From the NCBI GenBank assembly GCA_030836185.1, contig JAURQH010000042.1, forward strand, positions 1 through 64,000: 64,000 nt of DNA. Reading direction: 5' to 3'. This DNA is from Planctomycetota bacterium (GTDB lineage: Bacteria; Planctomycetota; Planctomycetia; Planctomycetales; Planctomycetaceae). The position numbers and the translations under genes are program-made. Below are positions 35,547 through 45,164 of this stretch, piece by piece; positions within the stretch are counted from its first letter, which is position 1, and the number at the start of each line of letters is the position of its first letter. The notes below the pieces were generated by a model, which did no database searches, was not told the origin of the DNA, and saw only the letters and a list, made by a program, of their open reading frames with translations.

Positions 35547-36617
35547 ATGACCGAACAACCCTATAAGACTTTGGAATGGATGGGCGATTGCCTCTCCGGG
35601 CATCTTCGTCTACTCGATCAAACAGTGCTTCCTTTGGAGGTCGTCTTTCTCGACTGTCAGGATGTCAAATCCGTCTGGGATGCCATTAAAAGACTCAGTG
35701 TACGCGGAGCCCCCGCCATTGGAGTCTCGGCTGCTTACGGAGTCATCGTCGGCTTACAGTCGTCTGCGGATGTACAGCGTCCTCAGTTCAATGAGAAATT
35801 GACAGTAGTGACCGACTATCTGGCCACGAGTCGGCCCACAGCCGTGAATCTCTTCTGGGCACTTGACCGGATGAAAGCGTTTGCCAACCAGCATCCCGAT
35901 CTGACATCGCGGGAACTCTTGCAACAACTTCTTGAAGAGGCACAAAGAATTGATCGAGAAGACCAGCAAATGTGTCTGGCCATCGGGCAGAACGGAGCAG
36001 CATTACTCCCCGACGAGTGCAGTGTGTTGACGCACTGCAATGCGGGCGGGTTGGCGACTGCCGGCGATGGCACCGCATTATCCGTATTCTTTGCCGCTAA
36101 TCGCCAGGGAAAAAATCTGCACGTCTATGCCGACGAAACTCGCCCCTTGTTACAAGGCGCCCGCTTAACCTCCTGGGAACTTCAACAACGTGACATTCCT
36201 GTGACGGTCATTTGCGATTCTGTCGCTGGTTGGGCAATGAAACAGGGACGTATTCAAGCCATTGTGACCGGAGCAGATCGGATTGCAGGAAACGGAGATG
36301 CGGCGAACAAGATTGGGACTTATTCTGTTGCCCAATTAGCCAAAGTCCATAATATTCCGTTTTATGTCGCCGCTCCATCCAGCACATTCGATCTCTCACT
36401 CGCGTCTGGTGATGATATCCCTATCGAGGAACGCAGTCGTGATGAAATTGCCCATGGGTTTGGTCAACAAACCGTTCCCGATGGCGTTGATGTGTTTAAC
36501 CCGGCATTTGATGTGACGCCGTCAGAACTCATCACGGCTATCATTACGGAAAGAGGCGTCATTCAAGAGATTAACACATCGTCTATTGCCGATCATTTAC
36601 AGACTGCGGCAACCTGA
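35547..36617 (+). CDS. mtnA: S-methyl-5-thioribose-1-phosphate isomerase
   Basis: 356 residues. This enzyme isomerises MTR-1-P to MTRu-1-P in methionine salvage. The eIF2B-like fold is evident from SVRGAPAIGVSAAYG, the conserved Cys in LTHCNAGGLAT (about residue 160), and the acidic TGADRIAGNGDAANKIGTY with the catalytic Asp near 240. The ATG at 35547 is preferred to an upstream TTG at 35523. No other mtn gene is adjacent; salvage genes may be scattered. A spermidine-synthase-like gene lies 0.7 kb upstream, and polyamine synthesis releases the MTA that this pathway recycles, but the link is inference. Confidence 0.95.
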   Translation: MTEQPYKTLEWMGDCLSGHLRLLDQTVLPLEVVFLDCQDVKSVWDAIKRLSVRGAPAIGVSAAYGVIVGLQSSADVQRPQFNEKLTVVTDYLATSRPTAVNLFWALDRMKAFANQHPDLTSRELLQQLLEEAQRIDREDQQMCLAIGQNGAALLPDECSVLTHCNAGGLATAGDGTALSVFFAANRQGKNLHVYADETRPLLQGARLTSWELQQRDIPVTVICDSVAGWAMKQGRIQAIVTGADRIAGNGDAANKIGTYSVAQLAKVHNIPFYVAAPSSTFDLSLASGDDIPIEERSRDEIAHGFGQQTVPDGVDVFNPAFDVTPSELITAIITERGVIQEINTSSIADHLQTAAT

Positions 36618-36750
36618 AATCAACAGATCTTGCGACTTTCGTCTGCTCTCTGGCGTGGTCGAATTTACTGTGAACTCGTAAGATAACGTATTGAGACGTT
36701 TAAGTCTCATCATGTTCCCGCTTCCCTAAGACCTATTCCTTCGGCAGATT

Positions 36751-37923
36751 ATGAAACTCGGACTTCTCGGCGATCACGAACAGATTGAAAGGTGGTTACC
36801 CGTTTTAACAAACGGACGACGACACCAGATATTCTGGGCTGTCGGTTTGAGCGATTTTGCGAGCGACCTTCCTCAGCAAATTGAACGTCTGGCCGAGCCT
36901 GCTCAACTGCTAGAAGTCAATGGAATCGATGCCATTCTTCTGTGTGGCAGTCGTGAGGCGAATCTGCAAACAGCCAAACAACTCGCCGCTCAACAAATTC
37001 CGCTCATCATTTTGCCGGCAGCCGGTCAAGGATCGGCCTTTCTGTATGAACTCAGTCTGATTCGTGATGACAATCAGGTTCCGCTGTCTCCCTTGTTCCC
37101 ATTGCGTCGGCATCCTCTCGTGAATCGGTTTCGTGAGATATTGGACGAAGGCAAGATCGGTGAGACGGTCGAAATTACGATTCAGAGACGACACCCACAC
37201 CCTGCCGGAAACCCTCGAATCAAGATTTCAGAGTGCAATCAACATTTGTTATGGGATGTCGATTTATTCTGGCAACTTTGCGGCAAGTACGGTCAGGTGA
37301 CGGCATTGCGGAGTGGCGAACTCGACTCTGCCGTCGCGATGCAAAACGTCACATTGTCTGCCGCACATCTGCCGGAGGCAATCTGGTCGATTGTTCCAGC
37401 AGCCGAAGAATCGTGGGAACTGACTTTACGCGGGAACGATAGTAACATCACATTGAGCGGAGGCAACGATCACACGCTCTCCGAACTGAGACTGGAAGAG
37501 ATTTGCGAAAGAGTCAATGAAGAGGAAGTCGAAGAAGCATTTCTGGAAGAACTTGATGCGATTGAAGCCAGCTTCCATGATCCTCGCTTACAAGGGGACT
37601 GGCCCGAGTTTGTGCATGCCATGGAACTTGTCGAAGCCACGCAGCAATCCATTCGCCGTCGCCGTACTGTTGATCTTTATTTTGATATGACCTCCGAACG
37701 CTCCCAGTTCAAAACGCAAATGGCGGCTCTGGGATGCGGCGTCTTGATGTTGACCCTGTTTTTGTTGGTGGTGGTTTTAATGCTGGGACAGATGTTGTCT
37801 CCCGGGGCGATGAAGTGGGCACGAATCCTGGCATTTACCCCCTTGTTCGTCTTCCTCGCCCTGCAAGTTCTTATCGTCTTGGCGCGTCCGTCTGCCTCAG
37901 AATCCTCAGCGGACAAGTCGTGA
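36751..37923 (+). CDS. Membrane-anchored Gfo/Idh-like protein
   Basis: 390 residues. The first 130 are a Rossmann-type region of Gfo/Idh/MocA style: MKLGLLGDHEQIERWLP at the start, GIDAILLCGSREANLQTAKQ, then HPLVNRFREILDEGKIGE. The dinucleotide motif is degenerate (GLLGDHEQ in place of GxGxxG) and the usual EKP is missing (PLIILPAAG), so it may have lost NAD(P) binding. Residues about 240-300 are acidic and helical (ERVNEEEVEEAFLEELD). Two TM helices close the protein (GVLMLTLFLLVVVLMLG; ILAFTPLFVFLALQVLIV). A membrane-bound regulator or scaffold is one reading; degenerate oxidoreductase another. Confidence 0.65.
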   Translation: MKLGLLGDHEQIERWLPVLTNGRRHQIFWAVGLSDFASDLPQQIERLAEPAQLLEVNGIDAILLCGSREANLQTAKQLAAQQIPLIILPAAGQGSAFLYELSLIRDDNQVPLSPLFPLRRHPLVNRFREILDEGKIGETVEITIQRRHPHPAGNPRIKISECNQHLLWDVDLFWQLCGKYGQVTALRSGELDSAVAMQNVTLSAAHLPEAIWSIVPAAEESWELTLRGNDSNITLSGGNDHTLSELRLEEICERVNEEEVEEAFLEELDAIEASFHDPRLQGDWPEFVHAMELVEATQQSIRRRRTVDLYFDMTSERSQFKTQMAALGCGVLMLTLFLLVVVLMLGQMLSPGAMKWARILAFTPLFVFLALQVLIVLARPSASESSADKS

Positions 37924-38120
37924 CTCTCTCCAAAATGTTAATTTGCGAGTTTTGGGGCGATTGCGTGGCGTGAATTTCTCATGTCAGACATGCGGACAAG
38001 ATCTATACCCCCAATTCGGTCTCGACACGATCTTCGGAGTTCTCTAATCTTTCGCTCCCTTCCGAGTTTCCTACCTCCCTATCTGTCGATTTCCTCATTT
38101 CACCATGGATGGTGATCATC

Positions 38121-39758
38121 ATGCGTAGTTCCTCTGCAGCCATTTGTGTTGTTGCTTTAATTATGGGATCTGGATGCCAATCCGGTACCAGTGGGTTTCG
38201 CAATCCGTTTAAAAATCCGTTTGCGAGGTCAGTTCCCGATAATTCCACCGGACTCGTCGCCAAATCAAAAATCGATGCGCAAGATCAAAAACCGAATGTC
38301 TTTGAGATTGCCCAGCAAGAGGCCGCTTCTCAACCAGAAGCGCCGGCAGTGGCCAGCGTGAAACCCATTCCAGATTCGCTGGGACAATCTGACCGAGATC
38401 TCAAACAACCACTTTCAAAAATTGACCAATTGCTGTCGCAAGCCGATCAAGCTTTTGACAAAAAACTCCCCGCCAAAGCGGCTGCATTTTATGATGAAGC
38501 CGTACGAATGGATCCGGCGAATGTCCATGCACACCATCGCTTGGCGATCATTGCCGACATGCAGAAAAATTATTCCTTGGCAGAATCACACTATACCGCC
38601 GCTCTGAAAGTTGACCCGAACAATCTGAATCTGCTCAACGACTTGGGGTATTCGTACTATTTACAAGACAACTATGAGGAAAGCGAAGCCTATCTGAGTT
38701 ATGTTTTACAAATGGACTCTTCCAATAAATTGGCGATGAAAAACCTCGGACTCGTTCTGGCTGCACAAGGAAATGCTCAAGAAGCGTATGCGTTACTGCA
38801 ACAAGGAGGCTTGAATCCGGGCGAGAGCCAGAAAAAAATTCAACAAGCTATGGCGCAAGCGAGCGAGAGTTCTGTGAATCGGAATCCCAGCGGCATTGTC
38901 TCTCTCAACAACACCAATCCCGGCACACAAAATATCCAACCGACGGCTGGCGAATACAACTTCCCGAATCACAATTCGGTAAGAGATAATAATGCGAATT
39001 CATCAGTCAACCAATTCGGTGGAGAGAATTCGCGAACCAGCCAACCTTGGTCCTACGGCGAATCGAACTCTCAGCAAGATTTAAGAAACTCTCCTCATGC
39101 TCCGATGCCAACGCGAGTCGAGAAACCAGCCAATCCGAATGACTATTCGCAGTATGATTCCCATCATCCACAGCAATCAGACCAAGATCGACAAGACTAC
39201 CTGTTGGAGCGAGCCGCTTTGAACACCGGTTTTGGAAATCTTTTCCCCATTACTTCTGCTGAGGAATATCATCTAGCCCAGCAAGCACGTCCGGTTTCCT
39301 GGGAACAGTCGCCCGCTGAAACTGCCGATGCACGCCGGGCCTATTATGAACAGTTTGGCAATCCACCAAATGGAACACCCAATATCCATAATGCTCACCA
39401 CGCACAGCCCTCAGCGAATTCAACTCCGAATTTCCATCGTTCTTCTCAAACACCCATCCATCAAACCGCTCTGCAATCTGAAAACTCAGGCTCTCAGAAC
39501 CGTCAATCAGTACCAGTGACTCAACCTTCGTTCCAACCACAACCACCCGTCCAATACGACCAATTTCCACGAAGTACAACACCTCAAGGTCAATCCGCGA
39601 ATCAGTACCAACAACCCACAGGCAACTCAGAGCCGACATATGGTACAAACACCGGGGCGATGAACCAACAAAATCCACCTCGGAACGCACTACGGGAGTA
39701 CCAGCAAGGATTGCAGGAATTTGAGTCCTCGCCCTTCAATCAACCACAGTATCGTTGA
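38121..39758 (+). CDS. TPR lipoprotein with low-complexity tail
   Basis: 545 residues from the ATG at 38121. The signal (AAICVVALIMGSGC) ends in a lipobox with the lipidated Cys near residue 19, so it is probably membrane-anchored. Residues about 105-235 hold three to four TPR helices pairs (AKAAAFYDEAVRMDPANVHAHH, then AESHYTAAL and EAYLSYVLQ). The rest is a Gln/Asn/Pro/Ser-rich tail. GGATGG eight bases upstream supports this start over an in-frame ATG at 38109. TPRs suggest an assembly factor or scaffold; no partner is adjacent. A 16-base duplication crosses its stop codon. Confidence 0.82.
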   Translation: MRSSSAAICVVALIMGSGCQSGTSGFRNPFKNPFARSVPDNSTGLVAKSKIDAQDQKPNVFEIAQQEAASQPEAPAVASVKPIPDSLGQSDRDLKQPLSKIDQLLSQADQAFDKKLPAKAAAFYDEAVRMDPANVHAHHRLAIIADMQKNYSLAESHYTAALKVDPNNLNLLNDLGYSYYLQDNYEESEAYLSYVLQMDSSNKLAMKNLGLVLAAQGNAQEAYALLQQGGLNPGESQKKIQQAMAQASESSVNRNPSGIVSLNNTNPGTQNIQPTAGEYNFPNHNSVRDNNANSSVNQFGGENSRTSQPWSYGESNSQQDLRNSPHAPMPTRVEKPANPNDYSQYDSHHPQQSDQDRQDYLLERAALNTGFGNLFPITSAEEYHLAQQARPVSWEQSPAETADARRAYYEQFGNPPNGTPNIHNAHHAQPSANSTPNFHRSSQTPIHQTALQSENSGSQNRQSVPVTQPSFQPQPPVQYDQFPRSTTPQGQSANQYQQPTGNSEPTYGTNTGAMNQQNPPRNALREYQQGLQEFESSPFNQPQYR

Positions 39759-39780
39759 TCAGGCGTATCGTTGATCAGGC
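39749..39780. repeat. 16-base perfect tandem duplication at a stop codon
   Basis: GTATCGTTGATCAGGC occurs at 39749-39764 and 39765-39780. The first copy contains the TGA of the TPR lipoprotein gene. The duplication lies wholly at or beyond that stop, so the protein is unaffected. Confidence 0.9.
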
Positions 39781-39796
39781 ATGGTGTTGAGCAAGG

Positions 39797-40888
39797 CTAC
39801 ACATTGAACAAAAAGTGGCAGATATCGCCATCATGCATGATGTACTCTTTACCTTCGACTCGTAATCGACCGGCTTCTCGAATCGCTTTTTCGGAATGAA
39901 ACTCTTCCAGATCGTCGAGTGAATAGACTTCAGCGCGGATGAATCCTCGCTCAAAGTCCGTATGAATGACGCCCGCTCCCTGTGGAGCTGTCGCACCGAT
40001 CGGGACCGTCCAGGCACGCACTTCTTTTTCACCGGCTGTGAAGTAACTGTGTAGTCCCAACACTTTGTACGCGCCGCGTGCTAACACGCTCAATGCAGGT
40101 TCGCCCAAACCGACACTTTCCAACATTTCCAATCGATCTTCATCATCCAATTCAGCCAATTCAGCCTCTAAGCGAGCACAAACGGGGACAACTTCGCTGT
40201 TTTCCTCTTCCGCTTTCTGGCGAACTCGTTGTACTAACTCTCCCTCGCCAGAGAGATCATCTTCTTCCACGTTGGCGACATACAGAACAGGCTTGGCTGT
40301 CAGGAATTGAAAACTGTTGAGAAGTTTTCTCAACTCAGGATCGGTAATTTCCAGGGATCGAATCGGTTTATCGGCTTCCAAATGCTGCTCGCACTTATCG
40401 AGAAGCTCGAGTCTCTGTTTGGATTCTTTGTCACCGGCTCGTGCTTTTTTTTCTGCTTTTTGACGTGAGGCTTCGATACTTTGAAGATCGGCGAGCATCA
40501 ACTCAATCTCGATAGTTTCGATATCTCGTAACGGGTCGACATCACCATCAACGTGCGTAATGTCGGGGTCGTCAAAACAACGAACCACATGCACAATCGC
40601 ATCGACCTCGCGAATGTGGGAGAGAAACTTGTTCCCCAAACCTTCCCCTTTGGAAGCCCCCCGAACGATTCCCGCGATATCGACCAGCTTCAGGATCGCA
40701 GGGATGACTTTCTGAGTCGCGATATAAGATTGAATGGTTTCCAGACGAGGATCGGGAACCTGAACAATTCCTGTGTTGGGCTCGATGGTACAGAAGGGAT
40801 AATTTTCGCTGGCAATGCCCGCCGAGGTGAGCGCGTTGAACAACGTCGATTTTCCCACATTCGGCAGTCCGACAATTCCCGCTTCCAT
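39797..40888 (-). CDS. ychF: Ribosome-associated ATPase YchF
   Basis: 363 residues, the normal length. The P-loop is [12 protein letters not shown] at 7-18; the OBG-type [10 protein letters not shown] loop and DIAG follow; ANVEED replaces the NKxD of true GTPases, which underlies the ATP preference of this family. A coiled coil (about 130-190) and a C-terminal TGS domain ([19 protein letters not shown]) complete the protein. It binds ribosomes and affects stress response in E. coli. Cytoplasmic. It starts at the ATG at 40888; nth lies upstream by about 110 bases on the same strand. Confidence 0.96.
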   Translation of the reverse strand: MEAGIVGLPNVGKSTLFNALTSAGIASENYPFCTIEPNTGIVQVPDPRLETIQSYIATQKVIPAILKLVDIAGIVRGASKGEGLGNKFLSHIREVDAIVHVVRCFDDPDITHVDGDVDPLRDIETIEIELMLADLQSIEASRQKAEKKARAGDKESKQRLELLDKCEQHLEADKPIRSLEITDPELRKLLNSFQFLTAKPVLYVANVEEDDLSGEGELVQRVRQKAEEENSEVVPVCARLEAELAELDDEDRLEMLESVGLGEPALSVLARGAYKVLGLHSYFTAGEKEVRAWTVPIGATAPQGAGVIHTDFERGFIRAEVYSLDDLEEFHSEKAIREAGRLRVEGKEYIMHDGDICHFLFNV

Positions 40889-40999
40889 ATCTCAAATCTT
40901 TCCATCTGTTTGGCAAGCTAGCGCGACTACAATTTTTATCGCGTAAATCTGATTCTAATCATTCATACGGTCCGCGAAAACTCTGGCACCCCTTGCCGT

Positions 41000-41695
41000 T
41001 CATTCCGTCAATGCAGGCAGTCCCACTCGGGGACAATGCTTTAATAGCGGGCAATCAAGGCATTGTGGGCGGCGAGCGATACAAATCTTTCGGCCATGAT
41101 GAATTAAACGGTGCGAATACATAATCCATTCCGATTTCGGTAATATTTCGCACAGATTGCGTTCGATGATCTCGGGATTTTTGCTGGTTGTCAGCCCCAG
41201 TAAATTGCTGATTCGCTTAACATGGGTGTCGACCACAACGCCGGAAGGGATATTGAATGCGGTCCCCAGTACGACATTGGCTGTTTTGCGTCCAACCCCC
41301 GGCAAGGCAACCAATTCTTCTAATGTTTGCGGGATCTCACCATTGTGATGCTCCATGATGGCCTTGGCCATGCCTGTGATGTTTTTTGCTTTGGAGCGGA
41401 AGAAACCGAGTGGATTGACGATCTTTTCGACCTCGGAAATTTTTGCCACAGCCAGTTTATCAGGTGTGGGATATTTCTTGAACAACGCTGGCGTCGTGGC
41501 GTTCACACGCTCGTCCGTACACTGAGCAGAAAGAATTGTGGCAGTCAGGAGCTGAAATGTTGTCTCGTGAGCCAGCGCACACTCCACGTCTTTGTATCGT
41601 TTTTTCAAGGCCCGCAGGATTACTTTGACCCGTTTTCGAAACTCGGGACTGTCTGTCGCCGCTGTGGTTTCACGTTTCGTTTTATTGGCTGCCAT
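41000..41695 (-). CDS. nth: Endonuclease III
   Basis: 231 residues from the ATG at 41695 (a GTG at 41704 is an alternative). A base-excision glycosylase/AP lyase for oxidised pyrimidines. The helix-hairpin-helix is LPGVGRKTA with catalytic Lys near 137, the Asp is in VDTHV near 156, and four cysteines in C-X6-C-X2-C-X5-C ([17 protein letters not shown]) hold a [4Fe-4S] cluster. The N-terminus carries a basic extension (ANKTKRETT) beyond E. coli Nth. With mutM, this window carries two separate base-excision repair genes, but not in one operon. Confidence 0.96.
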   Translation of the reverse strand: MAANKTKRETTAATDSPEFRKRVKVILRALKKRYKDVECALAHETTFQLLTATILSAQCTDERVNATTPALFKKYPTPDKLAVAKISEVEKIVNPLGFFRSKAKNITGMAKAIMEHHNGEIPQTLEELVALPGVGRKTANVVLGTAFNIPSGVVVDTHVKRISNLLGLTTSKNPEIIERNLCEILPKSEWIMYSHRLIHHGRKICIARRPQCLDCPLLKHCPRVGLPALTE

Positions 41696-41838
41696 TGCTC
41701 TCACAATTCCTCATCCAGTGATTAAGATTGGTTCTTATCCTGACGGTTTCGCTCTCGACTGGCAACACGAGACAAGACTGCTAAGATGTCTCAAAAGAAA
41801 TCAGGCGAAACACGCGACTTATGGAGGGAGATTATTCC

Positions 41839-42219
41839 GTGACAGACGAATGGCCGGAGAAATATGTCGAAGGTATCCGCCTCTTCAACGAAGAGGAGTT
41901 TTTCGAATGTCACGATGTCCTCGAAGAATTATGGGCCGAAACCCTCGGCGAAGACAAAAAATTCCTACAAGGTCTCATTCAGGCATCAGTCGCGCTCTTT
42001 CACTTCGGCAATGAAAATCTCGGTGGTGCTCGCAAGTTGTATCATGCTTCGCTCGAAAAGCTGGAGCCTTACGGCGATGCTCATATGGGCCTGGATTTGG
42101 TCAAGTTCAAATCAGATTTCAAACATTGCTTTGAAGAAGTGTTACAAGCCGGCAATGAGTATCCGAAAGACGTAGTCATTCAGGATGAACGTGTGCCTCG
42201 CATGGAAGTTGATTTCTGA
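41839..42219 (+). CDS. DUF309 domain protein
   Basis: A small helical protein, 126 residues from the GTG at 41839. The signature EEFFECHDVLEELWAE with nearby LQGLIQASVALFHF identifies DUF309, an all-helical family of unknown role widely present in bacteria and plastids. A GGAGGG-type site at 41823-41829 lies before the GTG and would fall inside the coding sequence of an in-frame ATG at 41821, so the GTG is preferred. The next gene, a Lon-N domain protein, begins 66 bases on. Cytoplasmic. Confidence 0.88.
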   Translation: MTDEWPEKYVEGIRLFNEEEFFECHDVLEELWAETLGEDKKFLQGLIQASVALFHFGNENLGGARKLYHASLEKLEPYGDAHMGLDLVKFKSDFKHCFEEVLQAGNEYPKDVVIQDERVPRMEVDF

Positions 42220-42285
42220 AAAGGATGACAGCAGGAAGCTCGCTGACCGACTTGTCCAGAATTCGGGCGATAGATCTACAAAGTT

Positions 42286-42981
42286 ATGACTGAAATCTTC
42301 GATCTCAACAGCACCCTCAAAGATTTCTCGGGACGGACTCCGATATTCCCTCTTCCCGATGTGGTTCTGTTTCCTCACGCATTACTCCCCTTGCATATCT
42401 TCGAACCTCGGTATCGCACAATGATCGACGATGCCTTGGCGAGCGACCGATTGATCGCCATGGCACGTCTCAAAAACGATTATCAGGATTTCTATCACAC
42501 GAAAGAGGCTCCGCTTTACGATTCGGTCTGCTTAGGACGAGTGACAGCCGACCAAAAATTACCCGATGGTCGTTACTACCTCATTCTCGAAGGAATCGTT
42601 CGCGCCACGATTCTCGAAGAACCTGAAACCTCCAAACCCTATCGTGTGGGAGAACTCAAACTCCATCGCGATCGGCATCGCTTTGCCGAAAAATTTGATC
42701 CCAAACAACAGACTGAAAAACTTCTCAAGCTATGTCGCAGCCAACTTGGTGCAGAAGCCGGGCATAAAGGCTTGATCAAGATTCTGGAATCAAATTTGAA
42801 GCTAGGTACCTTGTGCGATATTTTGTCCTATGCATGTCCGTTGGAAATCGAGCAAAAACAAGCGTTACTTGAAGAAACCAACATTGAAAAACGAAGTGAA
42901 TTGCTGGTCCAGGGACTGATCAACCTCATCCAGCAATCGACCGATAATGAGAATTTTCCGCCACAATTTAGCCTGAATTGA
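42286..42981 (+). CDS. LON peptidase N-terminal domain protein
   Basis: 231 residues with only the substrate-binding PUA-like domain of Lon: TPIFPLPDVVLFPHALLPLHIFEPRYRTMIDDAL at the start, then the LILEGIVRATILEE strand. No AAA+ or Ser-Lys protease domain is present. Such stand-alone proteins are found near housekeeping genes and may bind unfolded polypeptides. The C-terminal half is helical. It lies between DUF309 and folE on the plus strand. No regulatory sites are apparent. Confidence 0.92.
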   Translation: MTEIFDLNSTLKDFSGRTPIFPLPDVVLFPHALLPLHIFEPRYRTMIDDALASDRLIAMARLKNDYQDFYHTKEAPLYDSVCLGRVTADQKLPDGRYYLILEGIVRATILEEPETSKPYRVGELKLHRDRHRFAEKFDPKQQTEKLLKLCRSQLGAEAGHKGLIKILESNLKLGTLCDILSYACPLEIEQKQALLEETNIEKRSELLVQGLINLIQQSTDNENFPPQFSLN

Positions 42982-43121
42982 ACAACGATCTCGAATGTCT
43001 CTGAGAATCGCTTTGTTGACGCTTGCAGAGTCGGGGTCTAAGATCCTCTGATCGGCTCAAATTTCCGGTCTTCATAAACGATTTTCACAGACGACCACCC
43101 AGACCGGAGAAGACCAGACCG

Positions 43122-43757
43122 ATGGTATCGAACCCCACTCGCGAGAGATCACTCAGAGAAAGTGAGATTCCCTTGGAAGCTCAACAAAACGTCGATTTGG
43201 ACCGCATTGCTCGTGCAGTTCGTGAAATTCTGATTTCCATCGGTGAAGACCCCGAACGGGACGGCTTACTCGAGACCCCTGATCGGGTTGCTCGTATGTA
43301 TGCCGAATTATTTTCGGGGTTACATACCGACCCGACACATCATTTGCACAAAGTCTTTGAAGAAACTTACGACGAATTGGTGCTCGTTCGTGACATTTCT
43401 TTCAACAGCATGTGCGAACATCATCTGCTCCCCTTTATGGGAGTTGCCCATATTGGGTATCTGCCCCGCGGCAAAGTGACCGGGTTGAGCAAATTGGCAA
43501 GAGTGGTGGAAGAAGTTTCAAAGCGTCCGCAAGTGCAAGAAAGAATGACGCACCAGATCGCCGATCTCGTACATCAGGAACTCGATACCAAAGGGGTCAT
43601 TGTGGTGATTGACGCCGAACACACTTGTATGACAATTCGCGGAGTCCGCAAGCCAGGCAGCACGACGATTACCAGTGCCGTACGCGGTTTATTCAAAACC
43701 AACGAATCTTCACGAGCAGAAGCGATGTCTCTCATTAACCGCCCAGCCTCCTCGTAG
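43122..43757 (+). CDS. folE: GTP cyclohydrolase I (FolE)
   Basis: 211 residues. It converts GTP to dihydroneopterin triphosphate for folate or pterin synthesis. [19 protein letters not shown] opens the conserved region; zinc ligands are in MCEHHLLPF and DAEHTCM; the C-terminus has TRGVRK-like [11 protein letters not shown]. The ATG at 43122 follows GGAGA and gives a normal N-terminus; in-frame sequence upstream from 43023 is not family-like. It lies 140 bases after the Lon-N gene. Cytoplasmic decamer in known members. Confidence 0.96.
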   Translation: MVSNPTRERSLRESEIPLEAQQNVDLDRIARAVREILISIGEDPERDGLLETPDRVARMYAELFSGLHTDPTHHLHKVFEETYDELVLVRDISFNSMCEHHLLPFMGVAHIGYLPRGKVTGLSKLARVVEEVSKRPQVQERMTHQIADLVHQELDTKGVIVVIDAEHTCMTIRGVRKPGSTTITSAVRGLFKTNESSRAEAMSLINRPASS

Positions 43758-43816
43758 CGGTAGAAACGTGGTATCATTCTCTCCATCATTTAGCGTGACA
43801 TTTGTGGAACCGGAGA

Positions 43817-44593
43817 ATGATTGCTCAATTTACGTTGCGATTGATTGTCGGCATCAGTTTCATGTGGGTCGTCATGCCCCGCAAGGAAGTGACGTGTGGA
43901 TTCTTTCGTATTCAAATGATGGTTGTCCTGGGATTAAGTGTTCTGACGGGGCTCACAATCGGCCGTGATGCGGTGCCTCTTCCCAGCGGAGAGCCACTAC
44001 TTTCAGAGACAGCATTGCAGGTGCTGTGTGGGCTTTCTGCCGTCATTGCCTATGTTGGCTCAGTTGTCTGGATGCTGGCACGACGCAAATCGGGAAATAT
44101 GACCGTCTACCTGATCTTTTTGATCTCATCGATCTGCCTCGCCGCATTGGTTGCCTCCGAAGAGTCTCTCAAGACTTCCACTGGCTGGCTGATTGTCGTC
44201 TCTGAATTTGCCACGGCTCTCATTCTCGGGGCCGCCATGACGGGAATGCTGCTAGGACACTGGTACCTCACCGCAACCACAATGTCGATCAAACCCCTCT
44301 CAACGCTGACTTTGTGGTTTGGAGTCGCTGCGGGCATTCGCCTGCTTGTCTCGGCGACATCCTGGCTGGTGCTCGCACCTGAAATGCCTTCGAGTACAGA
44401 AACAGTCTGGCTGGCCCTTCGCTGGATTGCCGGCATATTGGGGCCTCTTGCCGTCTTTGTGATGACTTGGAAAATCCTCCAGTACCGGAATACACAATCT
44501 GCAACAGGTGTACTGTTTGTCGGGGTGATCCTTACATTTCTGGGGGAACTCTCGGCACTGTTACTGTACCGCAGCTTGGGGATCCCTCTATGA
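43817..44593 (+). CDS. Hypothetical polytopic membrane protein
   Basis: 258 residues with about seven hydrophobic segments (LRLIVGISFMWVVM; MMVVLGLSVLTGL; LCGLSAVIAYVGSVVWML; LIFLISSICLAALVA; FATALILGAAMTGMLLGHWYL; GVAAGIRLLVSATSWLVLA; GILGPLAVFVMTW; GVLFVGVILTFLGELSALLLY). A GHWYL segment in a helix is the only conspicuous polar motif. I recognise no transporter or enzyme family. The start is uncertain (TTG 43802 or ATG 43817); the ATG has purines just before it. The zinc-ribbon membrane gene follows 61 bases on. Confidence 0.65.
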   Translation: MIAQFTLRLIVGISFMWVVMPRKEVTCGFFRIQMMVVLGLSVLTGLTIGRDAVPLPSGEPLLSETALQVLCGLSAVIAYVGSVVWMLARRKSGNMTVYLIFLISSICLAALVASEESLKTSTGWLIVVSEFATALILGAAMTGMLLGHWYLTATTMSIKPLSTLTLWFGVAAGIRLLVSATSWLVLAPEMPSSTETVWLALRWIAGILGPLAVFVMTWKILQYRNTQSATGVLFVGVILTFLGELSALLLYRSLGIPL

Positions 44594-44654
44594 TAGATCT
44601 TTGCTGCCAGTAGGTTTGGCACGATGATCGACAGAGAGAATGAAGAGGTTTCCG

Positions 44655-45134
44655 ATGCACATGGCATTTTTATGCCCAGTTTGCGAACAACAGACACAAT
44701 GTGAATGCAACGACGGGACAGAAGTTCTGAAGTGCGAACACTGTGATTGGTCACGCACAATACCCAATGATGCGATCGACAACGGTGCGACTCATTCCTG
44801 CATCGCGTGCGGCTGCGGCGATCTCTGGAAACAACGCGACTTTCCACAATGGTTGGGAATTACCTTCGTTGCAATCGCGGCGACTCTCAGCACCATCGCC
44901 TGGGCGATGTACGAAAACATTTGGGCCATCGGCATCTTGATGGCCTTCGGTCTGCTTGATTACATCTTCTACGCAATTATGCCTGATGTCCTTGTGTGCT
45001 ATCGCTGTCGAGCCCGTTATCGTCATTCGACAGACGAGGAAGCGATCCCAAAATTTGATCACGAAACTGCCGAACGGTATCACCAGGAAGAAATTCGTCT
45101 GGGGAACTCAATCAAGTCTCCTCCTTCACAATAA
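44655..45134 (+). CDS. Zinc-ribbon membrane protein
   Basis: 159 residues. Paired cysteines in CPVCEQQTQCEC, CEHCDW and CIACGCGDLW form a zinc-ribbon-like N-terminal region. Two TM helices (WLGITFVAIAATLSTIAWAM; AIGILMAFGLLDYIFYAIMP) follow, then another CYRCRARY knuckle and an acidic/hydrophilic tail. This layout is typical of small planctomycete membrane proteins without a name. The ATG at 44655 is preceded by an AGAGG-type site; an upstream ATG at 44640 is possible. It ends 30 bases before the GlcDF fusion and may be part of that transcript. Confidence 0.72.
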   Translation: MHMAFLCPVCEQQTQCECNDGTEVLKCEHCDWSRTIPNDAIDNGATHSCIACGCGDLWKQRDFPQWLGITFVAIAATLSTIAWAMYENIWAIGILMAFGLLDYIFYAIMPDVLVCYRCRARYRHSTDEEAIPKFDHETAERYHQEEIRLGNSIKSPPSQ

Positions 45135-45164
45135 GCTTATCACTTCCAACAGGATAAATCTCGG

